Positions 1 through 7,173 of a DNA stretch of 8,283 bases are shown here, piece after piece. Every line of letters starts with the position of its first letter. Position 1 is the stretch's first letter. A program made the position numbers and the translations under genes. The stretch comes from Actinomycetota bacterium (GTDB lineage: Bacteria; Cyanobacteriota; Vampirovibrionia; Obscuribacterales; Obscuribacteraceae), in the NCBI GenBank assembly GCA_903970355.1, contig CAJCIF010000413.1, forward strand, positions 1-8,283, given 5' to 3'. The notes under the pieces are model-generated. The model was not told where the DNA came from and searched no databases. It saw only the letters and a list, made by a program, of their open reading frames with translations.

Positions 1-33
1 AGCTAGCACCATAATTCCACGGTTTTCAAAGGT

Positions 34-63
34 TTGCGAGCTGAGCCACGGGGAAAGTAAAAT
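34..63 (+). promoter_or_regulatory. Candidate sigma-70-type promoter upstream of the TPR membrane protein
   Basis: TTGCGA at 34-39 (4 of 6 to TTGACA) and TAAAAT at 58-63 (5 of 6 to TATAAT) are separated by 18 bp. This would start a transcript near position 70, leaving a leader of about 50 nt before the TTG start at 123. It is the best promoter-like pair in the 122-bp leader, but the match is modest and the sigma-factor preferences of this organism are unknown. Confidence 0.3.
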
Positions 64-122
64 AGTGTGCTTTGTGGCGGCGGATGTGGTAGTTAAGCGG
101 TACTAGAAATGGTAATTCCGCG

Positions 123-2237
123 TTGGACATTCATGAGGCTATCGATAACGCTTTGCTTGACATCGAGTCTGGCAACGCGGATAAAGCTGAACCAGTTCTT
201 CGTTCAGCCCTTTCCTCATTGCCGAAAGATTCGGATGCAACGACAACTTGCCTAGAAAAATTGGCAGGCGCTTGCTCCCAGCGAGGCAACTACGATGACG
301 CCATTAGACTCAATATTCGGCTCCTGCATGACTTAAAGGTCCGCTACGGTGAGACTGATGAAAGAGCCCTCAATGTCATGCGCAGTCTTATTCAGCTTTA
401 TCGCAATGTCGGTAAGTTCGGTGAAGCAGATTTCTTGCGCTCGCGCCTGGCCGCTTTAGAATCTAAGCTCGTTTATGACGATGAACAGGCAGACGAACCT
501 GAAGTAGGCGCCCCGGAGAGAGAGATTGAAAGACCGAGATGGTTACGCAGGGCGTTGACGCATGCTACGGACGCATATACCCGACCGCAAGTAAACGACG
601 CCTCTATTCAGTCTCTCATCGATATAGTTGTTCCAGAAACCAAAAGCGCTAGTTACAGCGTTCCGAAAGAACTCATTGAAGCAATTCAAGCGGGTTCCTC
701 GTCCGGACAATTCAGCCCGAAAGCAAAAGCCAAAATAGAGAAAGCAGCCAGGTTAGCAAAAGCAAAAATTGAAAAACAAAAAGCCAGTGCCAGGAAAAAG
801 CTGAAAGGTGATAAGTCTGAAAAGGATGAAAGTGCACCAAATGTAATGCCCTTACCCGACGAACCGCATGGCAAGACGGGGAAAGCAAGCACCAAAGATA
901 AAGCGAAGACTGAACCACCAGAACTTGGAAAAGCTCAAGACCAGAAAAAAAATCCGGATTCTTCAGCCCCAAAAGAAATGCCGTCTTTCAAAGGCGCTCC
1001 AAGCGACAGGCGACAAGACCTCTTTTACTTCATAGGTGATTTACTCAGCAAGCTTAGATTACGGCGCAATACCGCTGCGCTCCCTGCCGGTTCATCAGGC
1101 TTCAGCGTAAAGCGCATGATTTTCGGTGAACCAGCACCGAAGGTTCCGCCTAAGACCGGTCGTGCAGCTATGGAAGTACCTCCTGAACGCAAACTGAGCG
1201 ATTTCTTTCAATTACCAAAGGAACTCGAAGACCGCAAAAAAATAGTCCGAAGAAACATTGTCATCGCTGTAATTTTTATAGCAGTCTTGTGGATTTTGCC
1301 GCGCAATCCTACCCCGAACGAAATGTTTGCTCACACGCCTGTTTCGTACAGAACAGCAGATGGATTGATGCTGCTGCGATTTGAAGATCTGTCGAAATGC
1401 AAATTGGATTCATTCGGCACAGTAACCGAATGGCCAACTGCAATGTTCATGGCAGACTGGCGGGATTTCGTAGTAATCAATGGCGCGCAGCTCGTGCAAA
1501 AACAAATTTGGCTTACCCGAACGCCGCAAGGATTGCGAACTCCTTCAGGCGTCATGTTCTATGCTTTAGGCAGCCCAGAACTTCAACTGACAGACTTGAT
1601 GAAGAATCTCGCCGAACGTGCCAAAGTTTACTACGCACGACATGGTGCCTATCCTGAAATTGGGGCAAAAAATATTGCCTATGATAATCCGTATTCCGGC
1701 CTCAAAGAACTGCCATCATTCGAAAAACTTTTCTTCTATGATGCCGCCTCCCACGATGTCGTCATTGCTCAGACACGTGAGGGAAGAAAATGGGCGGATC
1801 AACTGAAACCTCATCCCGGTCTCTTGAGCGCTTGCTCTGCAACAATCAAAGGTCCCGACGGCGAAAGCAAATTGTTTTTCATTAGGGCTTATGGGCGAGA
1901 TGCCAACCTTCTCACTGGCAGTAGATCAGGAACAGCATATTACCTTGCACTTCAGGACGGCGCCGATCTTGCCTCCACTCCGCAAGAGCCAGAAGAAATA
2001 GTAAATCGCTCGGGGCGATCTGTTACTTACTGGCGTCTTGAAAAAGGGACAAATCGTATTTGCATGTTTTTGATTTCTTTCGGAGCAGCCATCTTATTCG
2101 GGATCGTAAGTGTTGCATTTATTTATCTTTCGCTCCCACGAAGATTATCGAAGAAACGCAAAAGAATTTATTGGGTTTGTGCCGGATTATTTGGGCTGAT
2201 AGCCCTTATGTATCTCTCGGCCCGTGTTATACCTTGA
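123..2237 (+). CDS. TPR-domain multi-pass membrane protein with pseudopilin-like ectodomain patch (unknown function)
   Basis: 704 residues; I do not recognise a named family. Residues about 3-115 form three amphipathic helix pairs of TPR/kinesin-light-chain style, typical of protein-protein interaction. Residues about 195-290 are a Lys/Ala/Glu/Pro-rich linker containing the heptapeptide AKAKIEK twice (201-207 and 212-218). A hydrophobic helix at 376-393 preceded by RKK/RR suggests a cytoplasmic N-terminus. An ectodomain follows (about 395-645), then two further TM helices (646-671 and 682-700) joined by a very basic loop (RRLSKKRKR). Within the ectodomain, 491-526 reads like the core of type II secretion pseudopilins (YYARHGAYP, then DNPY). 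The start is TTG: the frame is closed upstream by a TAG at 90-92, no other start codon lies between, and the first in-frame ATG (residue 86) would delete most of the TPR region. Shine-Dalgarno support is weak. The stop lies 5 bp from the convergent kinase gene. Coding status is confident, function is not. Confidence 0.85.
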   Translation: MDIHEAIDNALLDIESGNADKAEPVLRSALSSLPKDSDATTTCLEKLAGACSQRGNYDDAIRLNIRLLHDLKVRYGETDERALNVMRSLIQLYRNVGKFGEADFLRSRLAALESKLVYDDEQADEPEVGAPEREIERPRWLRRALTHATDAYTRPQVNDASIQSLIDIVVPETKSASYSVPKELIEAIQAGSSSGQFSPKAKAKIEKAARLAKAKIEKQKASARKKLKGDKSEKDESAPNVMPLPDEPHGKTGKASTKDKAKTEPPELGKAQDQKKNPDSSAPKEMPSFKGAPSDRRQDLFYFIGDLLSKLRLRRNTAALPAGSSGFSVKRMIFGEPAPKVPPKTGRAAMEVPPERKLSDFFQLPKELEDRKKIVRRNIVIAVIFIAVLWILPRNPTPNEMFAHTPVSYRTADGLMLLRFEDLSKCKLDSFGTVTEWPTAMFMADWRDFVVINGAQLVQKQIWLTRTPQGLRTPSGVMFYALGSPELQLTDLMKNLAERAKVYYARHGAYPEIGAKNIAYDNPYSGLKELPSFEKLFFYDAASHDVVIAQTREGRKWADQLKPHPGLLSACSATIKGPDGESKLFFIRAYGRDANLLTGSRSGTAYYLALQDGADLASTPQEPEEIVNRSGRSVTYWRLEKGTNRICMFLISFGAAILFGIVSVAFIYLSLPRRLSKKRKRIYWVCAGLFGLIALMYLSARVIP

Positions 2238-2242
2238 AGTCC

Positions 2243-3847
2243 TTACGCGTTGGTGTTTTTCCAACCAAGAACAGTCATAGCGTCTTCCGGGGAGCGATTG
2301 TGCTTTTTGCAAAAACCAAGAAGCATGCCAGCTTTTTCAGCATTGAGACGCCTATCAAGCACAAAACCATGGCAAATTTTTGCAAGGTTCACTGTTTCTA
2401 AATCCGTCTTGCCTTGAGCAACGAGAATGACGCCAATCTCTCCACCAACTCCGGCATGGATCTTTGCCGCTTCCTGAGCTTCATCCGCCGTGATCATCTG
2501 CGCGCGCACAAGAATGTTCAAAAGAAGCGTTGCTCCTGGAATTGACCCTGTTGTCGAATAAGTTTTATCGCGTCCATATTCAGACTTGAGGTCTTCTAGT
2601 TCCTCGATAATCTCTGCAGCTGTTTGGTATCTGTTCTCCGGTTTCTTCTCAAGCATACGAAAGATGATGTCCTCCAAATCTTTGGAAATTTCCACTTTCG
2701 GATTAGCAATGGAAAATTTACTGGGCATCTCATAGTTATGCTTATACATAGTTTGAACCGGGTCTTCGGCTTCAATTGCAAGGCATCCCGTTGCAGCGTT
2801 GTACATCGTGCACCCAAGCGAATAAATATCTGAACGCGCATCCAAAGGCAACGCCCTGCATTGTTCAGGACTCATGTAATAAGGGCTGCCGATGACAGTG
2901 CCGGCATGCGTAATGTTCTGAGTTTGATTTTTATCAATTGCTTTTGCCACACCGAAATCAAGTATTTTCACTAGTTCTGAACTCGGTGATTCAGATATCA
3001 GCATGATATTGCCAGGCTTAATATCTCTATGAATCAATTCCTTCTTGTGTATGTGGTCGAGCGCCTGACAGCACTGGATAAAAGCTTTTATCAAGCGAAA
3101 TTCTTTCAAAGGTCCATTGTCAATTATGGCGTTTTGGAGTGTTGTTCCTTCCAAAAAGTCAGTGACAAGAAAAGGTTGCCCGTTGCTTTTAGCAAACCCG
3201 AAGTCATGAACAATGATCAGATTCGGATGCATCAATAAGCAAGCCGCCTTGGCTTCCTGTTCAAACCTCTTTCTACTGGTTGGATCTGTTATTAAGTCTG
3301 GATGCAAGACTTTTAGTGCGACGAAACGATCTACAGAGAGCTGTTTCGCCTTAAAAACAGATCCCATGCCGCCGCAACCTAACATACTAATTATTTCGTA
3401 CCGCTCATCGAAAATGGCACCTGGTGCAAAATCTTCCGCAAAGGGGCGCAACTTATTGACGTCCGTAACCATGGTTGAACCAGGGTCCATCCAGCTATGC
3501 TGGCTTGATTTTGCCTTCAATTCATCCGGTATAACAGCCTTTTCGCTTGATGGAGCTTCACCGATAAGCATCGAATAGATCACATAGGCGTCCTGGGTCG
3601 CATACTCCCACAGAATGGGCGCATCCAGCCCTTCCTCTTTGCGAACAACCCAGTTGGTAGGTTCGCTCAGGGACGGTAGAACATAAAGTATGCGAGCTTC
3701 ATCGCCAATTGACCACTGCAAGACAACAGGGTTGCTGGGAGTAGCCCGTTTTTGGGCGAAAGTTAGATCTTCAGGGGTGGGAACACCGGAAAGTTTGGAT
3801 ATTTGAGGCTTTATGACCTTAGATTTAAAGGAGTCAAAAAGTGGCAC
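2243..3847 (-). CDS. Soluble Hanks-type serine/threonine protein kinase with GspE-N-like C-terminal extension
   Basis: 534 residues. Residues 1-145 are an unrecognised N-terminal region. The kinase domain spans about 150-422 with all key elements: Gly-rich loop GCGGMGSVF (157-165), VALK Lys179, probable alpha-C Glu198, HRDIKPGN (273-280, catalytic Asp275), DFG (297-299), activation-segment end SPE (326-328), DxRSDIYSLG (336-345) and the closing Arg406. It should therefore phosphorylate Ser/Thr targets using ATP. There is no TM helix and no PASTA or other extracytoplasmic sensor, so it is probably cytosolic. The tail (about 435-534) resembles the paired-helix N-terminal domain of GspE/PilB ATPases (LVRAQMITADEAQEA, then IGVILVAQGKTDLE). 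The start is GTG: an in-frame TAG at 3857-3859 leaves no earlier start, and the next Met (residue 93) would remove most of the N-terminal region. An AGG lies about 11 nt upstream. Transcribed divergently from the MBL gene. Resembles the many such kinases in Obscuribacter-type genomes (from memory). Confidence 0.93.
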   Translation of the reverse strand: MPLFDSFKSKVIKPQISKLSGVPTPEDLTFAQKRATPSNPVVLQWSIGDEARILYVLPSLSEPTNWVVRKEEGLDAPILWEYATQDAYVIYSMLIGEAPSSEKAVIPDELKAKSSQHSWMDPGSTMVTDVNKLRPFAEDFAPGAIFDERYEIISMLGCGGMGSVFKAKQLSVDRFVALKVLHPDLITDPTSRKRFEQEAKAACLLMHPNLIIVHDFGFAKSNGQPFLVTDFLEGTTLQNAIIDNGPLKEFRLIKAFIQCCQALDHIHKKELIHRDIKPGNIMLISESPSSELVKILDFGVAKAIDKNQTQNITHAGTVIGSPYYMSPEQCRALPLDARSDIYSLGCTMYNAATGCLAIEAEDPVQTMYKHNYEMPSKFSIANPKVEISKDLEDIIFRMLEKKPENRYQTAAEIIEELEDLKSEYGRDKTYSTTGSIPGATLLLNILVRAQMITADEAQEAAKIHAGVGGEIGVILVAQGKTDLETVNLAKICHGFVLDRRLNAEKAGMLLGFCKKHNRSPEDAMTVLGWKNTNA

Positions 3848-3981
3848 AGTCTTTGCCTAGGCGCCTCACGAAACTACTATTAAAAGATAGCATCAGTTGC
3901 ACCCCATGCATCACTGACTTATAGGGTTGCTCAGTTAAAACCATTGACAACCAAGTTCCTTTTCTGAATGAGATTCCCAGG

Positions 3982-4728
3982 ATGAATAACCTTGATAAAA
4001 ATGTATTTTTGAGCGGCTCTCTTCCAGAAGCAGGCGATGCCAATTCATACCTTATAAAAAATGCCGGGAAAAGCGGAAACTGGTTGATCAATTCTCCAAA
4101 GTTCGATGAGAATCTAATTGAAGAGATCAAATCTTATGGTGGTATCACTCATATTTTTGCTACGCATCGTGATGTCATCTCATACGCTTCTGAGTTAGCT
4201 AAAATGTTCAATGCTAAACGAATAATTCACGAAGGCGATCTTGACGCGATCCCGGATGCAGAAATTGTTCTTCACGGCAATCAACCGCAAGTTCTTGCCG
4301 ATGACAAAGAGTTTCTAGCGATTCCCACACCAGGCCATACAGAAGGCAGTTCCATGCTTCTGTACAAAGACACCTATTTATTTTCTGGTGATTCCCTGGC
4401 GGTTCATAACAAGGCCTTTCACGTGGAGTCGCCTGCCTGGACATGGCAAGACTATGAAACGCTCATCAGATCAGTTAGCCAACTTTCGCAGTACAAGTTT
4501 AGCTGGATACTCCCTGATCATGGTGGTCTCCTGAACTTCAAGCACACGGAAGTAGTGAGTCGCGTTGCATTGGCTATAGATGAAGCTAAATCAGTAACTA
4601 TAAATTTCAGAGAACAGATACAAGCATTAGAGATTTATATCAATCAGCTAATTGGTTTTGGACAAACCACTCAATTAGAAAAAATGCGATTGAAGCTAAG
4701 TGAAATGAAGACGCTTTTGAAAAACTGA
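3982..4728 (+). CDS. Metallo-beta-lactamase-fold protein with degenerate first metal motif
   Basis: 248 residues, no signal peptide, so cytoplasmic. The MBL fold is shown by strand-rich N-terminal segments (NSYLIKN, WLINSPKF), THRD at 61-64 in the place of the HxHxDH loop, IPTPGHTEG (114-122, His119), FSGDS (134-138, Asp137) and ILPDHGG (176-182, His180). Only the first His of HxHxDH survives (His62), while the later ligands His119, Asp137 and His180 are kept. The overall pattern (THRD, then RIIHEGDL, IPTPGHTEG, LYKD, FSGD, WILPDHG) resembles, from memory, a cyanobacterial/plant MBL subfamily with THRDDVADH at this position; here that stretch is further degraded. Residues about 200-248 are helical with coiled-coil character and may mediate dimerisation. 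The start ATG is preceded immediately by AGG, too close for an ideal Shine-Dalgarno site, but no other in-frame ATG lies nearby. Substrate unknown; a hydrolase, possibly with a single metal, or a non-catalytic member. Confidence 0.88.
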   Translation: MNNLDKNVFLSGSLPEAGDANSYLIKNAGKSGNWLINSPKFDENLIEEIKSYGGITHIFATHRDVISYASELAKMFNAKRIIHEGDLDAIPDAEIVLHGNQPQVLADDKEFLAIPTPGHTEGSSMLLYKDTYLFSGDSLAVHNKAFHVESPAWTWQDYETLIRSVSQLSQYKFSWILPDHGGLLNFKHTEVVSRVALAIDEAKSVTINFREQIQALEIYINQLIGFGQTTQLEKMRLKLSEMKTLLKN

Positions 4729-4741
4729 GTAACAATCATCC

Positions 4742-4769
4742 TTCATCTCGCATCACTTGCGAAGATGAG
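4742..4769. terminator. Possible bidirectional hairpin between convergent MBL and monooxygenase genes
   Basis: TTCATCTCGC (4742-4751) pairs with GCGAAGATGAG (4759-4769) around a 7-nt loop, leaving one bulged A at 4762, so about 10 base pairs can form with one terminal G-T pair. It begins 13 nt after the MBL stop and overlaps the last codons of the convergent monooxygenase gene, a position expected for a shared terminator. There is no U-tract directly after the stem on either strand, so it is not a canonical intrinsic terminator. Confidence 0.3.
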
Positions 4770-6273
4770 CAGATCCAACGTACTGGCTGTGGTTTGATGT
4801 AGAAGAAACTTGCTTGGTAAATTCCATTGTGCCATCTTGTACTCTGCAAAACCGCAAGGTCAGTAAGTCCAACGCATAATTTTGATACAGCCTCCAGGGA
4901 TTTTTTGATCCTTGCCTGGGCAAAAGGTGCTCGGATCGTTTGATGTACCCGGACGTCAAATCTATCGGAGCCAACGCTAAGATCGATTCATCTTTAAGTC
5001 TTGGCGTACAGAATACATAGCCGTTTTTGTCCATGCATTTAAGCAATCGGCAAACATATTCCGCTACGAGTTCGCATTTCAATGTCCATGATGCATTCGT
5101 ATAGCCGACCGCAAAAGCAAAGTTTGGCACATCATTTAGCATCATGCCTTTATAGCTGAACGTCTTGCTCGCATCGAGTTTTTCACCGTCGACCAAAATG
5201 TCGGCGCCGCCGATTAATTTCAAATTGAGACCAGTTGCTGTCACGATGATGTCAGCTTCGATATTTTTTCCTGATCGAAGAAGCAAACCATTTTCAGTAA
5301 AGCATTCGATTTCATCGGTGACGATCGAAACTTTTCCAGAACGAATAGCAGCAAATAAATCTCCATCAGGAACTATGCAAAGACGCTGATCCCAGGGGTT
5401 GTAGCGGGGGTTGAAGTGAGTATGGACATCATACTCCTTGCCGAGTTCCTTACTGGCCATTTGCAATATTGCTTTTTTAGTACGCGCCGGCCGCATACGC
5501 GCGAAATTGTAGAAATACATCGTAAGCAGCAAATTTTTCCAACGCGCAAGGGTGTGAGCAAACGTGGGAGGAAGAACTCGGAAAAAGAAATTGGCTATGA
5601 AATCTTTTGCCGGACGCGACACAATATATGTTGGCGAGCGCTGCAACATCGTTATGTGAGCTACTTTCTCAGCCATAGCCGGAACGAGTGTTACTGCCGT
5701 TGCTCCACTGCCGATAACCAGCACGTGCTTATTGTTGTAATCGAGTTTCTCGGGCCAATGTTGCGGATGTACAACTACGCCTTTGTAGGCATCCATTTTC
5801 GGCCAGCTCGGCTGATAACCTTGCGAATAATCATAGTAACCACAACACATGAAGAGAAATCGACAACTGAAAAATCTTGTTTGGTTTTCTTCAGCAGTTA
5901 CTTCTATAGTCCAGAAAGCTTCCGCAGATGACCACGATACTTTGACGACTTTATGATCGAATCTTATGTGGCGATCGATGCCATAAACTGATGCTGTTTC
6001 GCGAATGTAGTTGGCGATAGAAGCGCCGTCAACGATGGAGCGATCGCCTAACCATGGACGAAAGCCATATCCAAGTGTTTGGATGTCTGAGTCCGATCGG
6101 ATACCTGGATAACGAAATAAATCCCACGTGCCGCCCATTGCCTTGCGCCCTTCGAGAATGACATAGCCTTTTCCCGGCAGCTTAGATTGGAGGTGATAGG
6201 CAGCAGCAATACCTGAGAGCCCTGCTCCCACGATGATTACATCCCGGTATTCAATTGCTTTCGAATTGGACAT
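4753..6273 (-). CDS. ethA: EthA-like FAD/NADPH-dependent Baeyer-Villiger monooxygenase
   Basis: 506 residues from ATG 6273. Flavin monooxygenase that should insert one O2-derived oxygen into ketones or oxidise S/N atoms, using FAD and NADPH in the cytoplasm. Motifs: FAD-binding GAGLSG (16-21), MGGTWDLFRYPGIRSDSD (from 46), the BVMO fingerprint YxGxxxHxxxW (163-173, Tyr in place of the usual Phe), NADPH-binding GSGATA (188-193), and the family ATG motif (346-348) followed by YTNASWTLK (from 391). The collinear match to Mycobacterium tuberculosis EthA (489 aa), recalled from memory, runs nearly end to end, including NPWDQRLC and QGSKNPWRLYQNY-type C-terminal segments. An upstream in-frame TTG at 6297 would add MRRVARRL; I prefer 6273 because AGAAG lies 5 nt upstream and the predicted transcript start (about 6296) would exclude the TTG. 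The native substrate is unknown; EthA's known prodrug activation says little about its physiological role. The C-terminal 25 or so residues are polar and extend past EthA. Confidence 0.93.
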   Translation of the reverse strand: MSNSKAIEYRDVIIVGAGLSGIAAAYHLQSKLPGKGYVILEGRKAMGGTWDLFRYPGIRSDSDIQTLGYGFRPWLGDRSIVDGASIANYIRETASVYGIDRHIRFDHKVVKVSWSSAEAFWTIEVTAEENQTRFFSCRFLFMCCGYYDYSQGYQPSWPKMDAYKGVVVHPQHWPEKLDYNNKHVLVIGSGATAVTLVPAMAEKVAHITMLQRSPTYIVSRPAKDFIANFFFRVLPPTFAHTLARWKNLLLTMYFYNFARMRPARTKKAILQMASKELGKEYDVHTHFNPRYNPWDQRLCIVPDGDLFAAIRSGKVSIVTDEIECFTENGLLLRSGKNIEADIIVTATGLNLKLIGGADILVDGEKLDASKTFSYKGMMLNDVPNFAFAVGYTNASWTLKCELVAEYVCRLLKCMDKNGYVFCTPRLKDESILALAPIDLTSGYIKRSEHLLPRQGSKNPWRLYQNYALDLLTLRFCRVQDGTMEFTKQVSSTSNHSQYVGSAHLRK

Positions 6274-6302
6274 GAGTCTTCTGGCTACTCGCCGCAATAT
6301 GC

Positions 6303-6332
6303 ACTATTCCATCTAGCAACGTGCTGTGTCAA
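6303..6332 (-). promoter_or_regulatory. Candidate sigma-70-type promoter of the EthA-like gene
   Basis: On the minus strand a perfect -35 hexamer TTGACA (6327-6332) is followed after 18 bp by AATAGT (6303-6308, 4 of 6 to TATAAT). A transcript would begin near 6296, giving a leader of about 22 nt before the ATG at 6273. This supports the internal ATG rather than the TTG at 6297. No operator-like palindrome and no divergently encoded TetR regulator (as in mycobacterial ethA-ethR) is seen. Confidence 0.4.
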
Positions 6333-6435
6333 GTATTGCGAGAACTACATGAACGGCTAATGCACGGGTCGCTTTTAATATTTTAGACCAGCACTCAATT
6401 GTAAGATTGCTAAAACCCAGAAAGGCAGGTGTCAT

Positions 6436-7173
6436 ATGTACAAAATAGGCGTTATTGGGGATTACAAAAGCGGATCTGAACCACACGAAGCAATTGCTCC
6501 AGCAATCAATCATTCTGCAAATGGCTTCGGTGAACAAGTAGCAGTTGAGTGGTTGGCTACATCTTCCTTAGAAGGTGATCTCAACCATCTCGAGCAGTAT
6601 GCCGGTCTTTTCTGCGCTCCAGGAAGCCCGTACGAAAGTCTCGAGGGAGCGGTTGCAGCAATTAAATACGCGCGCGAAAAACACGTGCCTTTCCTTGGCA
6701 CTTGTGGCGGTTGTCAGCACGCCATTATCGAAATTGCCAGAAACCTTCTTGGCTATACGGATGCCGAACATGGAGAAAGCAGTCCTGAATCTTCCAATTT
6801 GTTTATTTCGAAACTAGTCTGCTCGCTCGCCGGCAAAGAAATGGCACTTGATCTTGTACCAGGAACCATAGCTGAAAACCTTTATAAAACTAATTCGGCG
6901 AAAGAGCGCTATTACTGCAACTTCGGGTTGCAACGAAAGCATGAGCACCTCATGGAATCTGCAGGCCTCACCATATCTGGTATCGATACTTCAGCTGAAG
7001 CCAGAGAAAATAAAGTGGATAGTCCAGGCAGAATATTTGAACTGCGAAACCATCCATTTTTCATGGGCACTCTTTTCATTCCGCATGTTATCTCTACTAA
7101 AGAGAAGCCGCACCCAATCGTTACCGGTTTTGTAGCCGCTGCAAGAATTAAGCAAGCAGCCCTTACAAGATAA
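6436..7173 (+). CDS. Stand-alone CTP-synthase C-terminal-like (class I glutamine amidotransferase fold) protein
   Basis: 245 residues, about the size of the glutaminase domain of CTP synthase (PyrG) without its synthetase half. IGVIGDY at the N-terminus, FCAPGSPYESLEG (59-71) and the nucleophile elbow FLGTCGGCQHA (86-96, Cys90) match the class I GATase fold. The C-terminal HPFFMGTLFIPH (206-217) and HPIVTGFVAAA (226-236) match the end of PyrG. The PyrG catalytic pair in FHPE is replaced: the His position is Ile215 and the Glu position is His217. Normal glutaminase activity is therefore doubtful. From memory this belongs to the group named 'CTP synthase C-terminal region-related (seleno)protein', in which the elbow reads GTCGG and the His is commonly lost. 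Cys93 and Cys161 may matter. Start ATG 6436 has AAAGG and CAGG upstream at suitable distance. The stop overlaps the convergent small membrane gene by 11 bp. No true pyrG is seen nearby; a metabolic or redox role cannot be chosen from sequence. Confidence 0.88.
   Translation: MYKIGVIGDYKSGSEPHEAIAPAINHSANGFGEQVAVEWLATSSLEGDLNHLEQYAGLFCAPGSPYESLEGAVAAIKYAREKHVPFLGTCGGCQHAIIEIARNLLGYTDAEHGESSPESSNLFISKLVCSLAGKEMALDLVPGTIAENLYKTNSAKERYYCNFGLQRKHEHLMESAGLTISGIDTSAEARENKVDSPGRIFELRNHPFFMGTLFIPHVISTKEKPHPIVTGFVAAARIKQAALTR

Noticed and set aside
109..255. Short ATG-initiated frame just upstream of and overlapping the TPR gene
   Set aside because: About 48 codons, no family-like pattern, and the TPR helices read in the other frame from TTG 123.
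2193..2205. GGGCT-GAT-AGCCC hairpin near the convergent junction, as a terminator for the kinase
   Set aside because: Only five base pairs, three-base loop, no T-tract on the minus strand, and it is explained by coding sequence of the last TM helix.
2060..2401. 113-residue plus-strand open frame spanning the end of the TPR protein and the kinase tail
   Set aside because: Frame-shifted relative to the first gene and antisense to the kinase; no ribosome binding site or protein-like pattern.
3944..3973. Perfect TTGACA at 3944-3949 as a promoter for the MBL gene
   Set aside because: No acceptable -10 hexamer at 16-18 bp (AATGAG region), and the transcript would begin at or after the start codon.
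3834..4130. 98-residue minus-strand open frame across the kinase/MBL intergenic region
   Set aside because: It lies antisense to the well-supported MBL coding start, overlaps the kinase start, has no recognisable domain, and its composition looks like a shadow of the opposite strand.
5416..5931. 171-residue plus-strand open frame inside the monooxygenase gene
   Set aside because: Fully antisense to the EthA-like gene, which has motif support throughout; the translated sequence is low-quality and without any domain.
6274..6297. Extension of the monooxygenase to TTG 6297 (adds MRRVARRL)
   Set aside because: Rare start codon, no family counterpart for the extension, and the predicted promoter places transcription start at about the same base.
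6376..6407. TAATAT and TAAGAT elements upstream of the amidotransferase-like gene as its promoter
   Set aside because: Both are plausible -10 boxes, but neither has a convincing -35 at the right spacing, so I could not choose one.
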